Shown: positions 17,209 to 27,325 of the stretch, piece by piece
Layout: each line of letters begins with the position of its first letter
Numbering within the stretch: the first letter of the stretch is position 1
NCBI RefSeq assembly: GCF_000347035.1
Contig: NZ_ANIJ01000023.1
Coordinates: forward strand, 1-64,000
Reading direction: 5' to 3'
Length of the DNA: 64,000 bases
Origin: Leptospira sp. B5-022
GTDB taxonomy: Bacteria > Spirochaetota > Leptospiria > Leptospirales > Leptospiraceae
Position numbers and translations under genes: made by a program
Notes under the pieces: generated by a model
Seen by the model: the letters and a program-made list of their open reading frames with translations, nothing else
Database searches by the model: none
What the model was told of the DNA's origin: nothing

Positions 17209-19755
17209 TTAGTCACGGGCTTCAAGTGCCGATAGGCTCTTATACTTTTCCAAAACTTTCAAGGTTCTTTGCATATCGTCCCTCTGCTGTTGGAGATCCT
17301 TTCTCAATAATTCCGGTAGTTTTTTATTTTGGTCCAGAAACTCTTGTGTCCTTTTTAACAGATTCGGATCCGGCTCAAAAGAAGGGAACATGAGATGTCC
17401 GAATGCGGAGGCAAAATGAGGATCTCTTGTTTCATACACGGAGATCACCGAGTTAAAATACTCCTCTGTATAAGTAACCAGCAGATCCTTTTGGTGATTC
17501 CATTGGAATCCTCTCATCCCATATCTTAAAAAATCCGTCGAATCTCCGTCGATCGGTTTCAAAAATCTTTCCCAGGATTCTTTTTTGGTTTTAGGGTCCG
17601 GGAAGGAGACTTTTGCTAAGAACGCTTTTTTTGCTCCCAGATCGGTATTGTCTTTAGTAACTTCTTCTTCGATCCGTTTAGAAGATTCCGGATCTCCGTG
17701 GGCGCTTAGTCTGGAAAGAATGACCCAACGTCTCTCTTGGTCCATTGCGATCCCTGGAATACTTTTTTTCTGATCCAATAATTCTTTTAAGTATGCGAGT
17801 TGTTCGGGAGATTTAGAGGTATTTTCTAATATTCTGAACCATAGGATCTGTTCTTGTTCCGGGTTTTGGGCTAAAAGGGATTTTTCCTTGGCGATACGAT
17901 TAAGTTGATCGGACCAGGTTCGCTTTTCAGTCTCCGGAATATAATTGTCTATTACCGTCAAAGCTTTGGTAAGTATATGACTGTTTCGAACGGAAAGGTC
18001 AGGTTCTTTCAGTCCTTGGTCCAAGGCTAATTCCAAAAATTCCTTGGGAGAAAGTTCCGCATCTCTTACCATCTGCCATAAACTTCCCCATACAACTCTT
18101 CTGGAAAAACGATCCTTTAGAGTGTGTAAGCTTCTTTTTAAGATTGGAAGCGATTCTTTACTTAGATAGGTTTTGGCATAGGCGAAGTCTTCGGTGTTTA
18201 AGAGTAGAAGGTCCGCTTCTCCGGTATAATTTTCCTCCAATAGGGTTTCTTTTCCTTTTACGAGAACTCTTTTTTTCCAGACTTCTTCCAATACTCCGTT
18301 CTTTTCTCGGAATAATGTTGCTTGAAGTGCGTGCGTGCGTAAAAGTCCGTTTGTTGCGGAAGGTCCTTGGTGTAAAAACAATCTACCGTTTTGTCGGACA
18401 GGACTGAGAGTGTTGACTCCTGTTGTTTCCAACCATTCCTTACTCCATCCTCTGATATCGATGCCGCTTGTTTCCGACATACAGGAAAGAAAATCGTTTA
18501 GGACTGTGTTTTTCTCCGCATGTCTTTTAAAATAAAGTCGCATCGCTTCCCTGAATTTTTCTTCTCCCACGTAGTACATCAATTGGCGAAGAACAGAAGC
18601 TCCTTTGGAATATGAGATCCCGTCGAAATTGCTGATTGCTTCCAAGGTATTTTCCGCTTTTCCGGCGATCGGATGGGTGGTGGAAAGTTGGTCTTCTCTA
18701 TAAGCCCATTCTTCTCTTACATAAAAATGTTCTAATGCATCTGGGAAAATTTTTCCCTTGGACATAGAATAATAAGAAAGATAATCCGCAAAACTTTCGT
18801 TTAGCCAGAGATCGTTCCACCATTTCATTGTGACCAGGTTTCCGAACCACATATGTACCATTTCGTGATACACAGTATTGGCTCTATTTAGATATTCCGA
18901 GTAGATCCGTGGCCCGCGGAAAATATAACTTTCGGAAAATGTGACCGCTCCCACATTTTCCATGGCTCCCATATTGAATTCAGGCACGAATATCTGGTCG
19001 TATTTTCCGTACGGATAGGGAATCCCGAAATATTCCTGTAAAAAACCGAACGCTTCCTTGGTGATCGCAAACAAATTCTCCGCATCCATATATTTGGAGA
19101 GGGATTTACGGCAGAATATTCTAAGAGGGATCGCTCCCGCTTTATCTTCCCAAACCGCATAAGGACCTACGATGAGAGAGAACAGATACGTGGAAAATTT
19201 TTTGGTCTTCTGGAACTTTATGTTTTTATAATTTCCCTGGGTCTCTTCCGATTTCGGGACCGTGTTGTGGATATAGGTCCATTCCGAAGGTCCGGTAATC
19301 TCCAGCTCGTAAGTCGCCTTTAGATCCGGCTGGTCGAAAGAGGGGAATAATCTATGAGCTTCGAACGGTTCGAAGTCCGTATGCATGTATTCCGCTTTGT
19401 CGGATGGGTCGGTGAATTTATGAAAGCCCGAACCGCTATGATCGAAGGCATTTTTGTATTTTACTTTGAGTTCGTTTTTACCTTCCGCTAATAATTCTCC
19501 GGATAAGAATAGTGCGGATTCTTTTTTTTCGTAATTTGTTTCTTCTTTACCGTTCAGCCAAAGGATCTCGATCTTTTTGGAAATAAAATCCACTTTGAGT
19601 TTCCCTTTTTTGCCGCCGTTGTATACGAATCGGACTGTGGTCTCTCCCTCGTATTCTTGGGATCCTTTTTCTAGTTTTAATTTTAAGGTGTAATCCACTT
19701 CGGAGATCTGTCCGGAGCGGAGCATTGCCTCTTGTTGGGTAAGAATATTATCCAT
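17209..19755 (-). CDS. pepN: M1-family aminopeptidase (aminopeptidase N type)
   Basis: 848 aa zinc metallopeptidase removing N-terminal residues from peptides. The substrate-recognition motif GAMEN is at 263-267. The zinc site is HEMVH (His297, His301) with Glu320 in the NESFA motif. The N-terminal beta domain (1-200) and C-terminal helical domain (about 450-848) fit the family and its usual length. No signal peptide, so it is cytoplasmic. It is the last gene of a tight minus-strand trio, starting 2 bp after the MFS gene stops. The symbol reflects the family; true PepN-type activity is inferred. Confidence 0.92.
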   Translation of the reverse strand: MDNILTQQEAMLRSGQISEVDYTLKLKLEKGSQEYEGETTVRFVYNGGKKGKLKVDFISKKIEILWLNGKEETNYEKKESALFLSGELLAEGKNELKVKYKNAFDHSGSGFHKFTDPSDKAEYMHTDFEPFEAHRLFPSFDQPDLKATYELEITGPSEWTYIHNTVPKSEETQGNYKNIKFQKTKKFSTYLFSLIVGPYAVWEDKAGAIPLRIFCRKSLSKYMDAENLFAITKEAFGFLQEYFGIPYPYGKYDQIFVPEFNMGAMENVGAVTFSESYIFRGPRIYSEYLNRANTVYHEMVHMWFGNLVTMKWWNDLWLNESFADYLSYYSMSKGKIFPDALEHFYVREEWAYREDQLSTTHPIAGKAENTLEAISNFDGISYSKGASVLRQLMYYVGEEKFREAMRLYFKRHAEKNTVLNDFLSCMSETSGIDIRGWSKEWLETTGVNTLSPVRQNGRLFLHQGPSATNGLLRTHALQATLFREKNGVLEEVWKKRVLVKGKETLLEENYTGEADLLLLNTEDFAYAKTYLSKESLPILKRSLHTLKDRFSRRVVWGSLWQMVRDAELSPKEFLELALDQGLKEPDLSVRNSHILTKALTVIDNYIPETEKRTWSDQLNRIAKEKSLLAQNPEQEQILWFRILENTSKSPEQLAYLKELLDQKKSIPGIAMDQERRWVILSRLSAHGDPESSKRIEEEVTKDNTDLGAKKAFLAKVSFPDPKTKKESWERFLKPIDGDSTDFLRYGMRGFQWNHQKDLLVTYTEEYFNSVISVYETRDPHFASAFGHLMFPSFEPDPNLLKRTQEFLDQNKKLPELLRKDLQQQRDDMQRTLKVLEKYKSLSALEARD

Positions 19756-19757
19756 AT

Positions 19758-21017
19758 TTAAACCGTTATATCCTTTAGATCCATTTTTCTTAGACGAGGT
19801 GCGATCGCGGTAACGATCCCTACCGTTAAAAGAGTAAGAGTTCCTCCTAATACCACGGAAGGGACTAGGCCGAATGCTTTGGCGGCGGCTCCCGATTCGA
19901 ATGCTCCCAACTCGTTAGAAGAACCTATGAAGATATTATTTACCGCGGAGACTCTTCCCCTCATATGTTCCGGGGTATACATCTGAACGATCGTATGTCG
20001 GATCACAACACTTACCATGTCGAAGGAACCGCTTACGACCAGGGCCGCGCAAGATAGATAAAAATTCTTGGAGAGCGCGAATACGATCATACAGATCCCA
20101 AAACCGAATACGCTACTGAGTAGTATAATTCCGGAATTTGTTTTGGGAGGTTTGACTGCGATAAATAGCGCACAAAGCACCGCACCGATCGCTGGAGCCG
20201 ATCTCAATATTCCGTAATATTCCGGGCCCATTCCTAAAACTTCTCGGGAGAATGTCGGTATAAGTGCAACTGCTCCTCCGAATAATACCGCAAACAGATC
20301 CAAACTGATCGCGCCTAAGATCAATTGGTGGCCGAATACGAACTTCCAACCGGTTCCCAAACTTTTCCAGATGGATTCCTTCTCTCCTTGTTTTTCCGGA
20401 ACAGGTTTGGACGGAACTAATAAAAGCAGGAATAAGGAAAAAACCATAATGCAGAAGTCCGCAAGATAAGCCGTTTGTACTCCGTTAAATCCTGTCAGAA
20501 GTCCGCCAAGCATCGGACCTAAAACCGCGGAACCCTGCCAAGCAACACCGCTCCAAGTCGCAGCATTCGGAAAAATTTCCTTAGAGACTAATTGGGTTTG
20601 AAAAGCTGCGATACTAGGGGATAAAAACCCTCTGCAGATCCCGGAGAAAAAGATCGCAGAATAGATCGGATAGACCCAATAATTTTCGATAACCCATTCG
20701 AAACCGGGAAGAGTGAATAATAAAAGTAAGAAAGAACTGAAAGTCAAGCCGGTGAGTGAAAGGAAGATGATCTTTTTTCTTGGAATACTGTCCACAACCA
20801 ATCCGGAAAATAGGGAAACTGCAACATTAGGCACAAGCTCTGCAAATCCTATGAGACCCACGAAGAATGCATCGTGAGTGATATGGTCAATCTGCCAAAA
20901 GACCACAGTGGATTGCATAATGAATGAAAGGGTGACCAAAAATTTTCCGGCCAAAAAATTCCTGAATTCAGGGACCTGTAAAGAGACGAATGGGCTCGTG
21001 CTTGCGGTTTTTGTCAT
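19758..21017 (-). CDS. MFS transporter, EntS/DHA3-like exporter
   Basis: 419 aa with about twelve hydrophobic helices. The N-terminal half contains [32 protein letters not shown], where the loop DSIPRKK is the MFS motif A position between helices 2 and 3. [36 protein letters not shown] is typical of the MFS_3/EntS branch, which exports siderophores or drugs. The substrate is unknown. It is encoded between the Nudix hydrolase (9 bp upstream) and aminopeptidase (2 bp downstream). Confidence 0.88.
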   Translation of the reverse strand: MTKTASTSPFVSLQVPEFRNFLAGKFLVTLSFIMQSTVVFWQIDHITHDAFFVGLIGFAELVPNVAVSLFSGLVVDSIPRKKIIFLSLTGLTFSSFLLLLFTLPGFEWVIENYWVYPIYSAIFFSGICRGFLSPSIAAFQTQLVSKEIFPNAATWSGVAWQGSAVLGPMLGGLLTGFNGVQTAYLADFCIMVFSLFLLLLVPSKPVPEKQGEKESIWKSLGTGWKFVFGHQLILGAISLDLFAVLFGGAVALIPTFSREVLGMGPEYYGILRSAPAIGAVLCALFIAVKPPKTNSGIILLSSVFGFGICMIVFALSKNFYLSCAALVVSGSFDMVSVVIRHTIVQMYTPEHMRGRVSAVNNIFIGSSNELGAFESGAAAKAFGLVPSVVLGGTLTLLTVGIVTAIAPRLRKMDLKDITV

Positions 21018-21026
21018 GAGATAGTT

Positions 21027-21644
21027 CTACTTCTTCTTTTCTCCGTATTTTAAAAAGAACAATCCGAATGCGGCGACGACCATCCCATGGTGCAGGATAT
21101 TCTTATCTAAAATTTCGGGGACTTTGTTTAGAGGATATTGATACACTTCTATTTGTTCGCTTTCATCCAGATCCTGTCCACCAGGGTGAGGATAAATATT
21201 TCTGGCAATGTAAGTATGACACCAGTTATTCAGGATTGCCGGATTTGCGGAAATTTTTCCTAAATATTCCCAATCATCCGAGGCAAAACCGGTCTCTTCT
21301 CTCAATTCTGCCTGAGCGGATTCTAGGATGGAGTTTTTGTCCGCGATCCCTCCGGGGATTTCCAGACAATAAGAATGTAAACCGTGTCTGTATTGATCGA
21401 TCAGGATCACGTTTTCGTCCTGGGTGAGTGCGATCACATTCACCCAATCCTTAGATTCTATTTTGAAAAAATTCCCGGAGATCGTTTTGTCCGGAGAAAC
21501 TTTCGGAACGGAGACTAACTCGAAAATCGGGGTTTTGAATATGGAAGTTTCTCTTCCTGCTTCCCAGAGATTGGAATCGGGGAGGTAATTTTCTGGGAGG
21601 AATTCTTGCATAGTCGAGCTTTCTTCCAGTGTTTTGAAATCCAT
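21027..21644 (-). CDS. Nudix hydrolase, ADP-ribose pyrophosphatase-like
   Basis: 205 aa. The Nudix box spans about 98-120: GGIADKN, then ES, then AELREETGF. It keeps the catalytic glutamates, although the usual Arg before EL is Ala. The preceding strand pattern (NVIALTQDENVILIDQYRHG, LEIPGG) is that of ADP-ribose pyrophosphatase/NUDT5-type enzymes, which hydrolyse nucleoside diphosphate sugars. It is the first gene of the minus-strand trio with the MFS exporter and aminopeptidase. The substrate is inferred only at subfamily level. Confidence 0.88.
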   Translation of the reverse strand: MDFKTLEESSTMQEFLPENYLPDSNLWEAGRETSIFKTPIFELVSVPKVSPDKTISGNFFKIESKDWVNVIALTQDENVILIDQYRHGLHSYCLEIPGGIADKNSILESAQAELREETGFASDDWEYLGKISANPAILNNWCHTYIARNIYPHPGGQDLDESEQIEVYQYPLNKVPEILDKNILHHGMVVAAFGLFFLKYGEKKK

Positions 21645-21700
21645 TCAGATTCGCAAACCTTTGCCTGTACACGGTTGACAAGAAGAGAAAAATCAGGATT

Positions 21701-24274
21701 ATGTCGCTTATACCTGGGGTTCGAAAATCAGGATTTTTCGGATCCAGGGATTATTTTGCCCTCATAAATCGGATGAAAGAAGAAACGAATCAAAGTCTGG
21801 AGCTAGATCTGTTTTCCCATTTGGAAATTCCAGAAGAGAAGTCGGAGGAGCCTAGACAAGAGCCGCCGCTCCTCAGCTTTTCGGAAAGTATTTCTATGGA
21901 AGAAGAAGGTCCGCAAATGGTAGGAACTCCCGCTCCGTCTCCGCAAGAAGAGATACAAGAGGAATCCTACGGTTCTTCTTTTTATGAAGAAGATGATTTC
22001 ATGGAACCTGAGTCAACGGTAGGAACTCCAGAGCAAGTCGAAGTCTCAATTCCCGCTTTGGAAGAGTCGGATTCCTTAGAAATTCCAATTTCGGCCGAAG
22101 TTCCATCGAATTTAGAGGAAGTTTCAAGGGAAAAGGATGTCGACGCATCCGAAGTATCCCCGACCTCCGAAAATTCTAGTTCCGAAGAAAAACTTCCCGC
22201 CCCCAAAAGAAAGAGAGAAGAAAGACCGAAAGAGTCTCGGGATTCCACGTCCATTTTTCAGAGTCTTTCTCCCGAACAAGCCCGCGCAGTCCAAACAGTC
22301 CACGGGCCGCTTTTGATTTTTGCAGGTGCCGGTTCCGGAAAAACAAGAGTGATCTCGAATCGGATCGCCCATATGATCCAAGATCATCATATTCCTGCGG
22401 GAAAGATCGTTGCATTGTCTTTCACAAACAAAAGTGCCAAAGAAATGGGAGAAAGGGTCCGCAAACTTATTCCAAGGAACTTATTAAAAGGGATCGTACT
22501 TTCCACCTTCCATTCTCTCGGGCTCGGAATATTAAAAAAACATATTGAAAAGCTGGGATACAAACATCCGTTCCTTCTTCTGAACCAAGCGGACCAAGAA
22601 GGACTTGTCACAGGCATGCTTGTGGCCCAAAAGTTGGAGCCGAAACGTCCTCAGATCATGGAAGTCCTTTCTAAAATTTCCAGGATCAAAAACTCAGGGC
22701 CGGATTATTTGTCGGATATGAGAACCTCTATGAATGAGGGAGATCTTTTAGCTGCTTCTCTTTTTCAACAATACCAAGATACTTTAAAAGAACAGAACTC
22801 GATCGACTTCGACGATTTGATCCTTCTTCCTTCCAAACTTCTAAGACAGTTCGAAGAAGTAAGAGACGAATACCATAAAAAGTACCAATACTTCATGGTG
22901 GACGAGTTCCAGGATACCAACCCGATCCAATACGAATTTTTAAGAGCGCTCATGGGTGAATCGGACAATCTCTGCGTAGTCGGGGACGACGATCAATCCA
23001 TCTATGCATTTAGAGGTTCGGATGTAAGCTTGATCCTTGGATTCGAGAACGATTTTAAAGGTGCGAACGTTATCCGTCTTTTGGAAAATTATAGATCCAC
23101 GGATATCATAGTCTCCGCCGCAAACTCTCTCATTCGTCATAATCTTTCCAGAAGATCCAAGGAACTTTTTTCCAAGGTACCCGGCGCCCTCAAGGTGAAG
23201 TATGTGGAAAGAGCGGACGAAAAAGACGAAGCGGAATGGGTAGCGGAAAATATCCGAGAAGAGATCATAAAAGAGAAAAGAAAAGGAAGCCAGATCGCGA
23301 TCTTATTCCGTACGAACTTCCAATCCAGACCTTTCGAAGAAGCGTTCCGAGCCAGGGAAATGCCTTACAAGGTGGTAGGCGGTTATAACTTCTTCGACCG
23401 TAAAGAGGTCCGAGACTTGATCTCTTATATTCGTCTTATCGCAAACCAAAAGGACGATGCGTCTTTATTACGAATTATTAATTATCCGAAACGGGGGATC
23501 GGTGCAGGATCCATTTCTCTTGTGCATGAAAAGGCGGCTCAGAACAAGGAATCTCTTTATGAGACATTATTCCGAGTATGCGAATCCCCCGATTTTATCC
23601 CGGATCTGAACCGTAAAATCTCCTCCGAGATCTATAATTTCGTAAATCTGATCGAAAAGGCAAAGAAAAAGTTCTCTTCTTCGCCCAGGTTATTTTTCGC
23701 CTTACGAGAGTTAATCGCGGATCTTGGACTGGAAAAAGAGATCGTTTTGGAAGAGAAAGAGGAGAAGGTCGCAAAGGCTCGTATTTACAATATGTCCGAG
23801 CTTGTGAATATGTTGGCTTTCTTCGAAGAGAACAACGACTCCGGCGAAAAGCCTACTTTATTCGACTTTATTAACCGTTTGGCGATGCTTATGGAAGACG
23901 AGCCTTCGGATGAGAAGGAAGACAATCGAGTACAGTTACTCACCATTCACCAGTCCAAAGGGTTGGAATTCGAGTCTGTTTATGTCGTAGGATTAGAAGA
24001 GGGAATTTTGCCTTCCGGAAGGGCTACTGTAGAAGACCAATCTGTGGACGAAGAGCGGCGTTTAATGTATGTAGCGATGACTCGGGCGAAGAGGCATTTA
24101 TGCTTGACAGGTGCCGCCAATCGCCGCAAATTTGGGGAGCAATTGGCCTCCGAGCCTTCTCGCTTCCTTAAGGAGATAGATCCGGAGACTTTGGACTGGC
24201 TTTCCAACGAGGAAACCAGGCAGCAGGAGACTAGCGATTTCCTGCAAGAACTCGAAAAATTGAAAATCGGATGA
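21701..24274 (+). CDS. UvrD/Rep/PcrA-type superfamily 1 DNA helicase with acidic N-terminal extension
   Basis: 857 aa. The helicase core begins near residue 185 (LSPEQARAV) with Walker A AGAGSGKT (208-215) and motif II VDEFQDT (about 400-406). It continues with GDDDQSIYAFRGSD, LLENYRS, HQSKGLEFE and VAMTRAKRHL, that is all SF1A motifs. It unwinds DNA 3'-5' in repair and replication restart. Residues 1-185 are an acidic, Ser/Glu/Pro-rich, presumably disordered extension not found in standard UvrD. A second ATG at 21773 (MKEETNQSLELDLF) is a plausible alternative start. It is the first gene of a plus-strand run with the TPR lipoprotein (4 bp gap) and AsmA-like gene. Confidence 0.93.
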   Translation: MSLIPGVRKSGFFGSRDYFALINRMKEETNQSLELDLFSHLEIPEEKSEEPRQEPPLLSFSESISMEEEGPQMVGTPAPSPQEEIQEESYGSSFYEEDDFMEPESTVGTPEQVEVSIPALEESDSLEIPISAEVPSNLEEVSREKDVDASEVSPTSENSSSEEKLPAPKRKREERPKESRDSTSIFQSLSPEQARAVQTVHGPLLIFAGAGSGKTRVISNRIAHMIQDHHIPAGKIVALSFTNKSAKEMGERVRKLIPRNLLKGIVLSTFHSLGLGILKKHIEKLGYKHPFLLLNQADQEGLVTGMLVAQKLEPKRPQIMEVLSKISRIKNSGPDYLSDMRTSMNEGDLLAASLFQQYQDTLKEQNSIDFDDLILLPSKLLRQFEEVRDEYHKKYQYFMVDEFQDTNPIQYEFLRALMGESDNLCVVGDDDQSIYAFRGSDVSLILGFENDFKGANVIRLLENYRSTDIIVSAANSLIRHNLSRRSKELFSKVPGALKVKYVERADEKDEAEWVAENIREEIIKEKRKGSQIAILFRTNFQSRPFEEAFRAREMPYKVVGGYNFFDRKEVRDLISYIRLIANQKDDASLLRIINYPKRGIGAGSISLVHEKAAQNKESLYETLFRVCESPDFIPDLNRKISSEIYNFVNLIEKAKKKFSSSPRLFFALRELIADLGLEKEIVLEEKEEKVAKARIYNMSELVNMLAFFEENNDSGEKPTLFDFINRLAMLMEDEPSDEKEDNRVQLLTIHQSKGLEFESVYVVGLEEGILPSGRATVEDQSVDEERRLMYVAMTRAKRHLCLTGAANRRKFGEQLASEPSRFLKEIDPETLDWLSNEETRQQETSDFLQELEKLKIG

Positions 24275-24278
24275 GAAA

Positions 24279-24923
24279 ATGAGTAAATATCTGACAATAT
24301 TGTTTATCGGAGCTCAATTCCTCCTCTACTGTGCAAGTACACAAAAAGAAGGGGCGGTTTCCGCCAATTTAGAGACCCAGGTCCGAGCGGAAATCAAGGG
24401 AATAGACCAACAATTAAGCGATCTACACCCTGAAGATAAAAGACGTTCCGAGCTACTCCTCCAAAAATCCAAACTACTACTAAAAATCGAATCTTTCAAA
24501 GAAGCTTCTCTCGTTTTGAGAGAATTGCAAAACTCCAAAGAAGGTCGCAATCTTCAACATTTGGACCATTATTTAGGTTCTGCCTATCTCGGGATCAATG
24601 ACTATGATAATGCTATCGTGCATTTCCGTAAGTCGGACAATGTGGATCGCGATTTTGAGTCGGTAACCCGCAAAAAAATGTGGGCAAAAGCCTATTTCGA
24701 AGACGAGAAATACGGCCAGGCTTTGGGTATTTTAGGTAGAGCTTCCAGAGAGAAAAATTTCGAAAAAGATCTATTCTACTATGAAACCGTAGTGGTCAGC
24801 TTCTACAGAATTAAGGAATACAAAAGATGTCAGTTGGTTCTGGAAGAGGGATTACAGAAATTTCCGGAAAGCCTAGTACTGAAGGAAACCTCGGAGAAAA
24901 TCAACCAGGTACTCCAACGGTAA
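24279..24923 (+). CDS. TPR-repeat lipoprotein
   Basis: 214 aa. The lipoprotein signal MSKYLTILFIGAQFLLYC has its lipobox Cys at 18. Helical repeats follow with TPR spacing: YLGSAYLGINDYDNAIVHFRKSD, KMWAKAYFEDEKYGQALGILGRAS and YETVVVSFYRIKEYKRCQLVLEEGL. It is probably an envelope scaffold for protein interactions. The start lies 4 bp after the helicase stop. The gene is followed by an AsmA-like envelope protein, suggesting an outer-membrane assembly context. Confidence 0.82.
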   Translation: MSKYLTILFIGAQFLLYCASTQKEGAVSANLETQVRAEIKGIDQQLSDLHPEDKRRSELLLQKSKLLLKIESFKEASLVLRELQNSKEGRNLQHLDHYLGSAYLGINDYDNAIVHFRKSDNVDRDFESVTRKKMWAKAYFEDEKYGQALGILGRASREKNFEKDLFYYETVVVSFYRIKEYKRCQLVLEEGLQKFPESLVLKETSEKINQVLQR

Positions 24924-24973
24924 TTTTTTTCTCTTTTTCTCTCCCTAAAAATCCATTCTTCAAAAAGGACAGT

Positions 24974-27187
24974 GTGACGTTCCGGATCGCTGTCCCATCT
25001 AAATTGTATCGATTCGTATCTTCTTCTTTTTCAAAGATACAATCTATCGCCGAAAAACCTTCCTTTAGAAAGATCTCCATTGCTCTTGTTGTGGTATTTC
25101 TTCTTTTAGCCGCTGCAAAAGAAACAGCAGAATGGTACTTCGTGAGAAGAGTTCTGGACCTCCGAGGAGTGAAGGAACTCACACGAGGATTCATTAACGA
25201 AGAACTGGATAGGGCGGTGACTTTGGGAGTCGTAGAATACGAATTCCCGAACCATGTATTTATAGAAGATTTGAAAATTTCCAGCGACGAAGACTTTGCT
25301 TCCCAACGGATGATCTTCAAAGCGAACAAGATTGAATTATTACTACGAGGTCTTTGGAAAGGACAACCTTCCGTAAAAGCGATCCGAGTGCGTAATGCAC
25401 AACTCAGTATCGATCTGGAAGATCGGATCTCGGGAGAAATTCTTTCCTATATCCATAAGATCAATATTCCAGAGATCCGATTAGAGGATACAACAGTCAC
25501 TGTTTATAAGGGTGGCAAAGTACTTCTGGAGAATGTAAAGGGGATCGATTTTACGATCAGAAAAGAAGATACTAAGATCAATGTCCAAATTTCCGACTCT
25601 TTATTTCCTATTCCGGGTTTTAGATATGTTAGCGGAAAGTTCAGTACGGATATCGGAAGTAAGAACATGAACCTGGAGATCTTGTTCAAGAATGCAAAGG
25701 CGGAATCTTCCGGAGGTTTGTATTCGGAATTCTCCCAATTCTATCCGAAAAAAGGAAAAATTTCCGGTCGGGCTGTTTTAGAATCGGACGGAACCAATCT
25801 GAAGGTCCAAGGTAATACAGAATTTTCTAATGTAAAAGGGATCGTATTACAGGAACTTCCTTTACAAAGTGAAGTTTGGGAATGGAAAGAGATAGATCTG
25901 GAACATGAATGGACTCGCTCTCAAAAAGGAGAATTCTTTACGGAAGAGCACAAGATATTGGTGGGAGAAGATAAACTCACTCTTCTGAAATCTAAAAACG
26001 AAAAAGGACTAAAATCCTGGGATTTAAGCCTTACGGTCCAAGATCTAGACGATATCCGGAATTTTCTACCTGTTTCTTCCGATCTGGAAACGCTAGGCGG
26101 AAGTCTGGATCTACATTGGAAGGGAACGGAGACCGGAAGTTACGGAGATTGGATGAAGTCCGAGGCAAAATTTTCTCTCCAAAATTTTAAATGGAAGGAT
26201 CCTTATTTGGACCTGGAAATCAAAGATGCGGAATTGGGATGGAGTCTTGCAGGAATTTTAGAAGCAAAACTGAAAGGAAAACAATTCGGTCTTCCCTGGT
26301 CTGCAAATCTGAAAGGTAAAACAGGATACAGAAAGGGAGTCAAAGGAGACGGGAGTTCCTATTTTCCTTTACAGGGAGAGTATAATCTCGAGTTAGAAAC
26401 TGACTCCATCGTTCTTTCCAACTTTTTTCCTTTGTATAATTCCGTTCGTCAATGGATCAGAGAAGATATCCATACCAGAATGGAAAAGTTAATCCCTGAA
26501 ATTAATTTTACCAGAACTCCTATCTATAAATATTTTTTAGAAAATCCTACGGGAAGTCTCAAACTTCTTGCTAAGGAAGTGAAATGGGATCTTGGACTTC
26601 CTAGTATGGGAAAATTGGATGTAGGTTTGAAATTTGCACCTTCTCAATCTCGTTTGGATGCAAGTATTACGGGTTCCGGAACCGCTAAGTTGAATTCATA
26701 TTTTACTTACGGAACGGATAATCCTTACTTCGGGATCGATTTTGAGACCATCAATTTAGCTTGGGGAGTTCCTAGCTTTTCTTTCTGCGGCGGTGAATTG
26801 ATCCCAGAAACTTTGGACTCCGACGGTAATATTAGATTTAACGGAAATAATTTCTTAGACATTCACGATAGAATGTACATCACCATAGACAAGGTGAAAC
26901 TTTCCAATACGATCTGGAAAGGTAAGGGAGAATTTCCCGTGCCTGTTCCTCCTAAGTTCGAGATGGGATTCGATTATTGGAACCCTGGGAGTCCTCCAAA
27001 GCGAAATGTGTATTGGAAAGGCGGAAACGTGAACGCTACTGCGAACTCTTATGTGGATTCCGACTCCGTAAAATATTTTGTGACAGGGAATACTTACTCA
27101 CTTTCCAGTGAATCCAATTCGGCGGTTCCTATCTCCGCGTTTGCGTTTAAGATCAAAGAGAATAGCGCGGGTTGCGTGAAAGAGTAA
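24974..27187 (+). CDS. AsmA/TamB-like membrane-anchored protein
   Basis: About 737 aa if started at the GTG at 24974. An ATG at 24827 is in frame but lies 97 nt inside the TPR gene and would add an unlikely out-of-frame N-terminus. A single transmembrane helix (ISIALVVVFLLLAAA) is followed by a long periplasmic beta-rich region of AsmA style: FIEDLKISSDEDF, IFKANKIELLLRGLWKGQPSVKAIRVRNAQLSIDL, and later FNGNNFLDIHDRMYITIDKVKLSNTIW. AsmA-clan proteins bridge inner and outer membrane and are implicated in phospholipid transport. Family assignment rests on fold pattern rather than a sharp motif. A GC-rich hairpin follows the stop. Confidence 0.68.
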   Translation: MTFRIAVPSKLYRFVSSSFSKIQSIAEKPSFRKISIALVVVFLLLAAAKETAEWYFVRRVLDLRGVKELTRGFINEELDRAVTLGVVEYEFPNHVFIEDLKISSDEDFASQRMIFKANKIELLLRGLWKGQPSVKAIRVRNAQLSIDLEDRISGEILSYIHKINIPEIRLEDTTVTVYKGGKVLLENVKGIDFTIRKEDTKINVQISDSLFPIPGFRYVSGKFSTDIGSKNMNLEILFKNAKAESSGGLYSEFSQFYPKKGKISGRAVLESDGTNLKVQGNTEFSNVKGIVLQELPLQSEVWEWKEIDLEHEWTRSQKGEFFTEEHKILVGEDKLTLLKSKNEKGLKSWDLSLTVQDLDDIRNFLPVSSDLETLGGSLDLHWKGTETGSYGDWMKSEAKFSLQNFKWKDPYLDLEIKDAELGWSLAGILEAKLKGKQFGLPWSANLKGKTGYRKGVKGDGSSYFPLQGEYNLELETDSIVLSNFFPLYNSVRQWIREDIHTRMEKLIPEINFTRTPIYKYFLENPTGSLKLLAKEVKWDLGLPSMGKLDVGLKFAPSQSRLDASITGSGTAKLNSYFTYGTDNPYFGIDFETINLAWGVPSFSFCGGELIPETLDSDGNIRFNGNNFLDIHDRMYITIDKVKLSNTIWKGKGEFPVPVPPKFEMGFDYWNPGSPPKRNVYWKGGNVNATANSYVDSDSVKYFVTGNTYSLSSESNSAVPISAFAFKIKENSAGCVKE

Positions 27188-27193
27188 GGTCGT

Positions 27194-27214
27194 CCCCACC
27201 CTCATTGGGCGGGG
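27194..27214. terminator. GC-rich stem-loop between convergent genes
   Basis: CCCCACCC (27194-27201) pairs with GGGCGGGG (27207-27214) apart from one A/C mismatch, around a TCATT loop, 7 bp after the AsmA-like stop. It is a possible terminator for the plus-strand operon. There is no T-run. Confidence 0.4.
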
Positions 27215-27296
27215 GCCGGCGCGGTGGTACGCGCTTACCGAAAAGTTCCTTATCACAAAACTTGCATTCCTGCAATCTATTTTTGTGTCCTAGACT

Positions 27297-27312
27297 TGTA
27301 GGAGTTCCTACA
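27297..27312. repeat. Palindromic TGTAGGA-GT-TCCTACA element
   Basis: Perfect 7-bp arms flank a GT centre between convergent genes, 14 bp from the lpxB stop. Partial copies occur at 15592-15600, 34926-34936 and 37191-37200. It may act as a terminator stem or as a dispersed short repeat. Confidence 0.45.
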
Positions 27313-27325
27313 GGGCGAGATCTTC

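Noticed and set aside
21674..21703. TTGACA plus ATTATG as a promoter for the helicase gene
   Set aside because: The -10 match is poor and overlaps the first ATG; it was not firm enough to list as a feature.
24827..24973. ATG start for the AsmA-like gene inside the TPR gene
   Set aside because: A possible AAGGA lies upstream, but the 49 residues would be out-of-frame translation of the TPR coding region, and the membrane anchor is complete without them.
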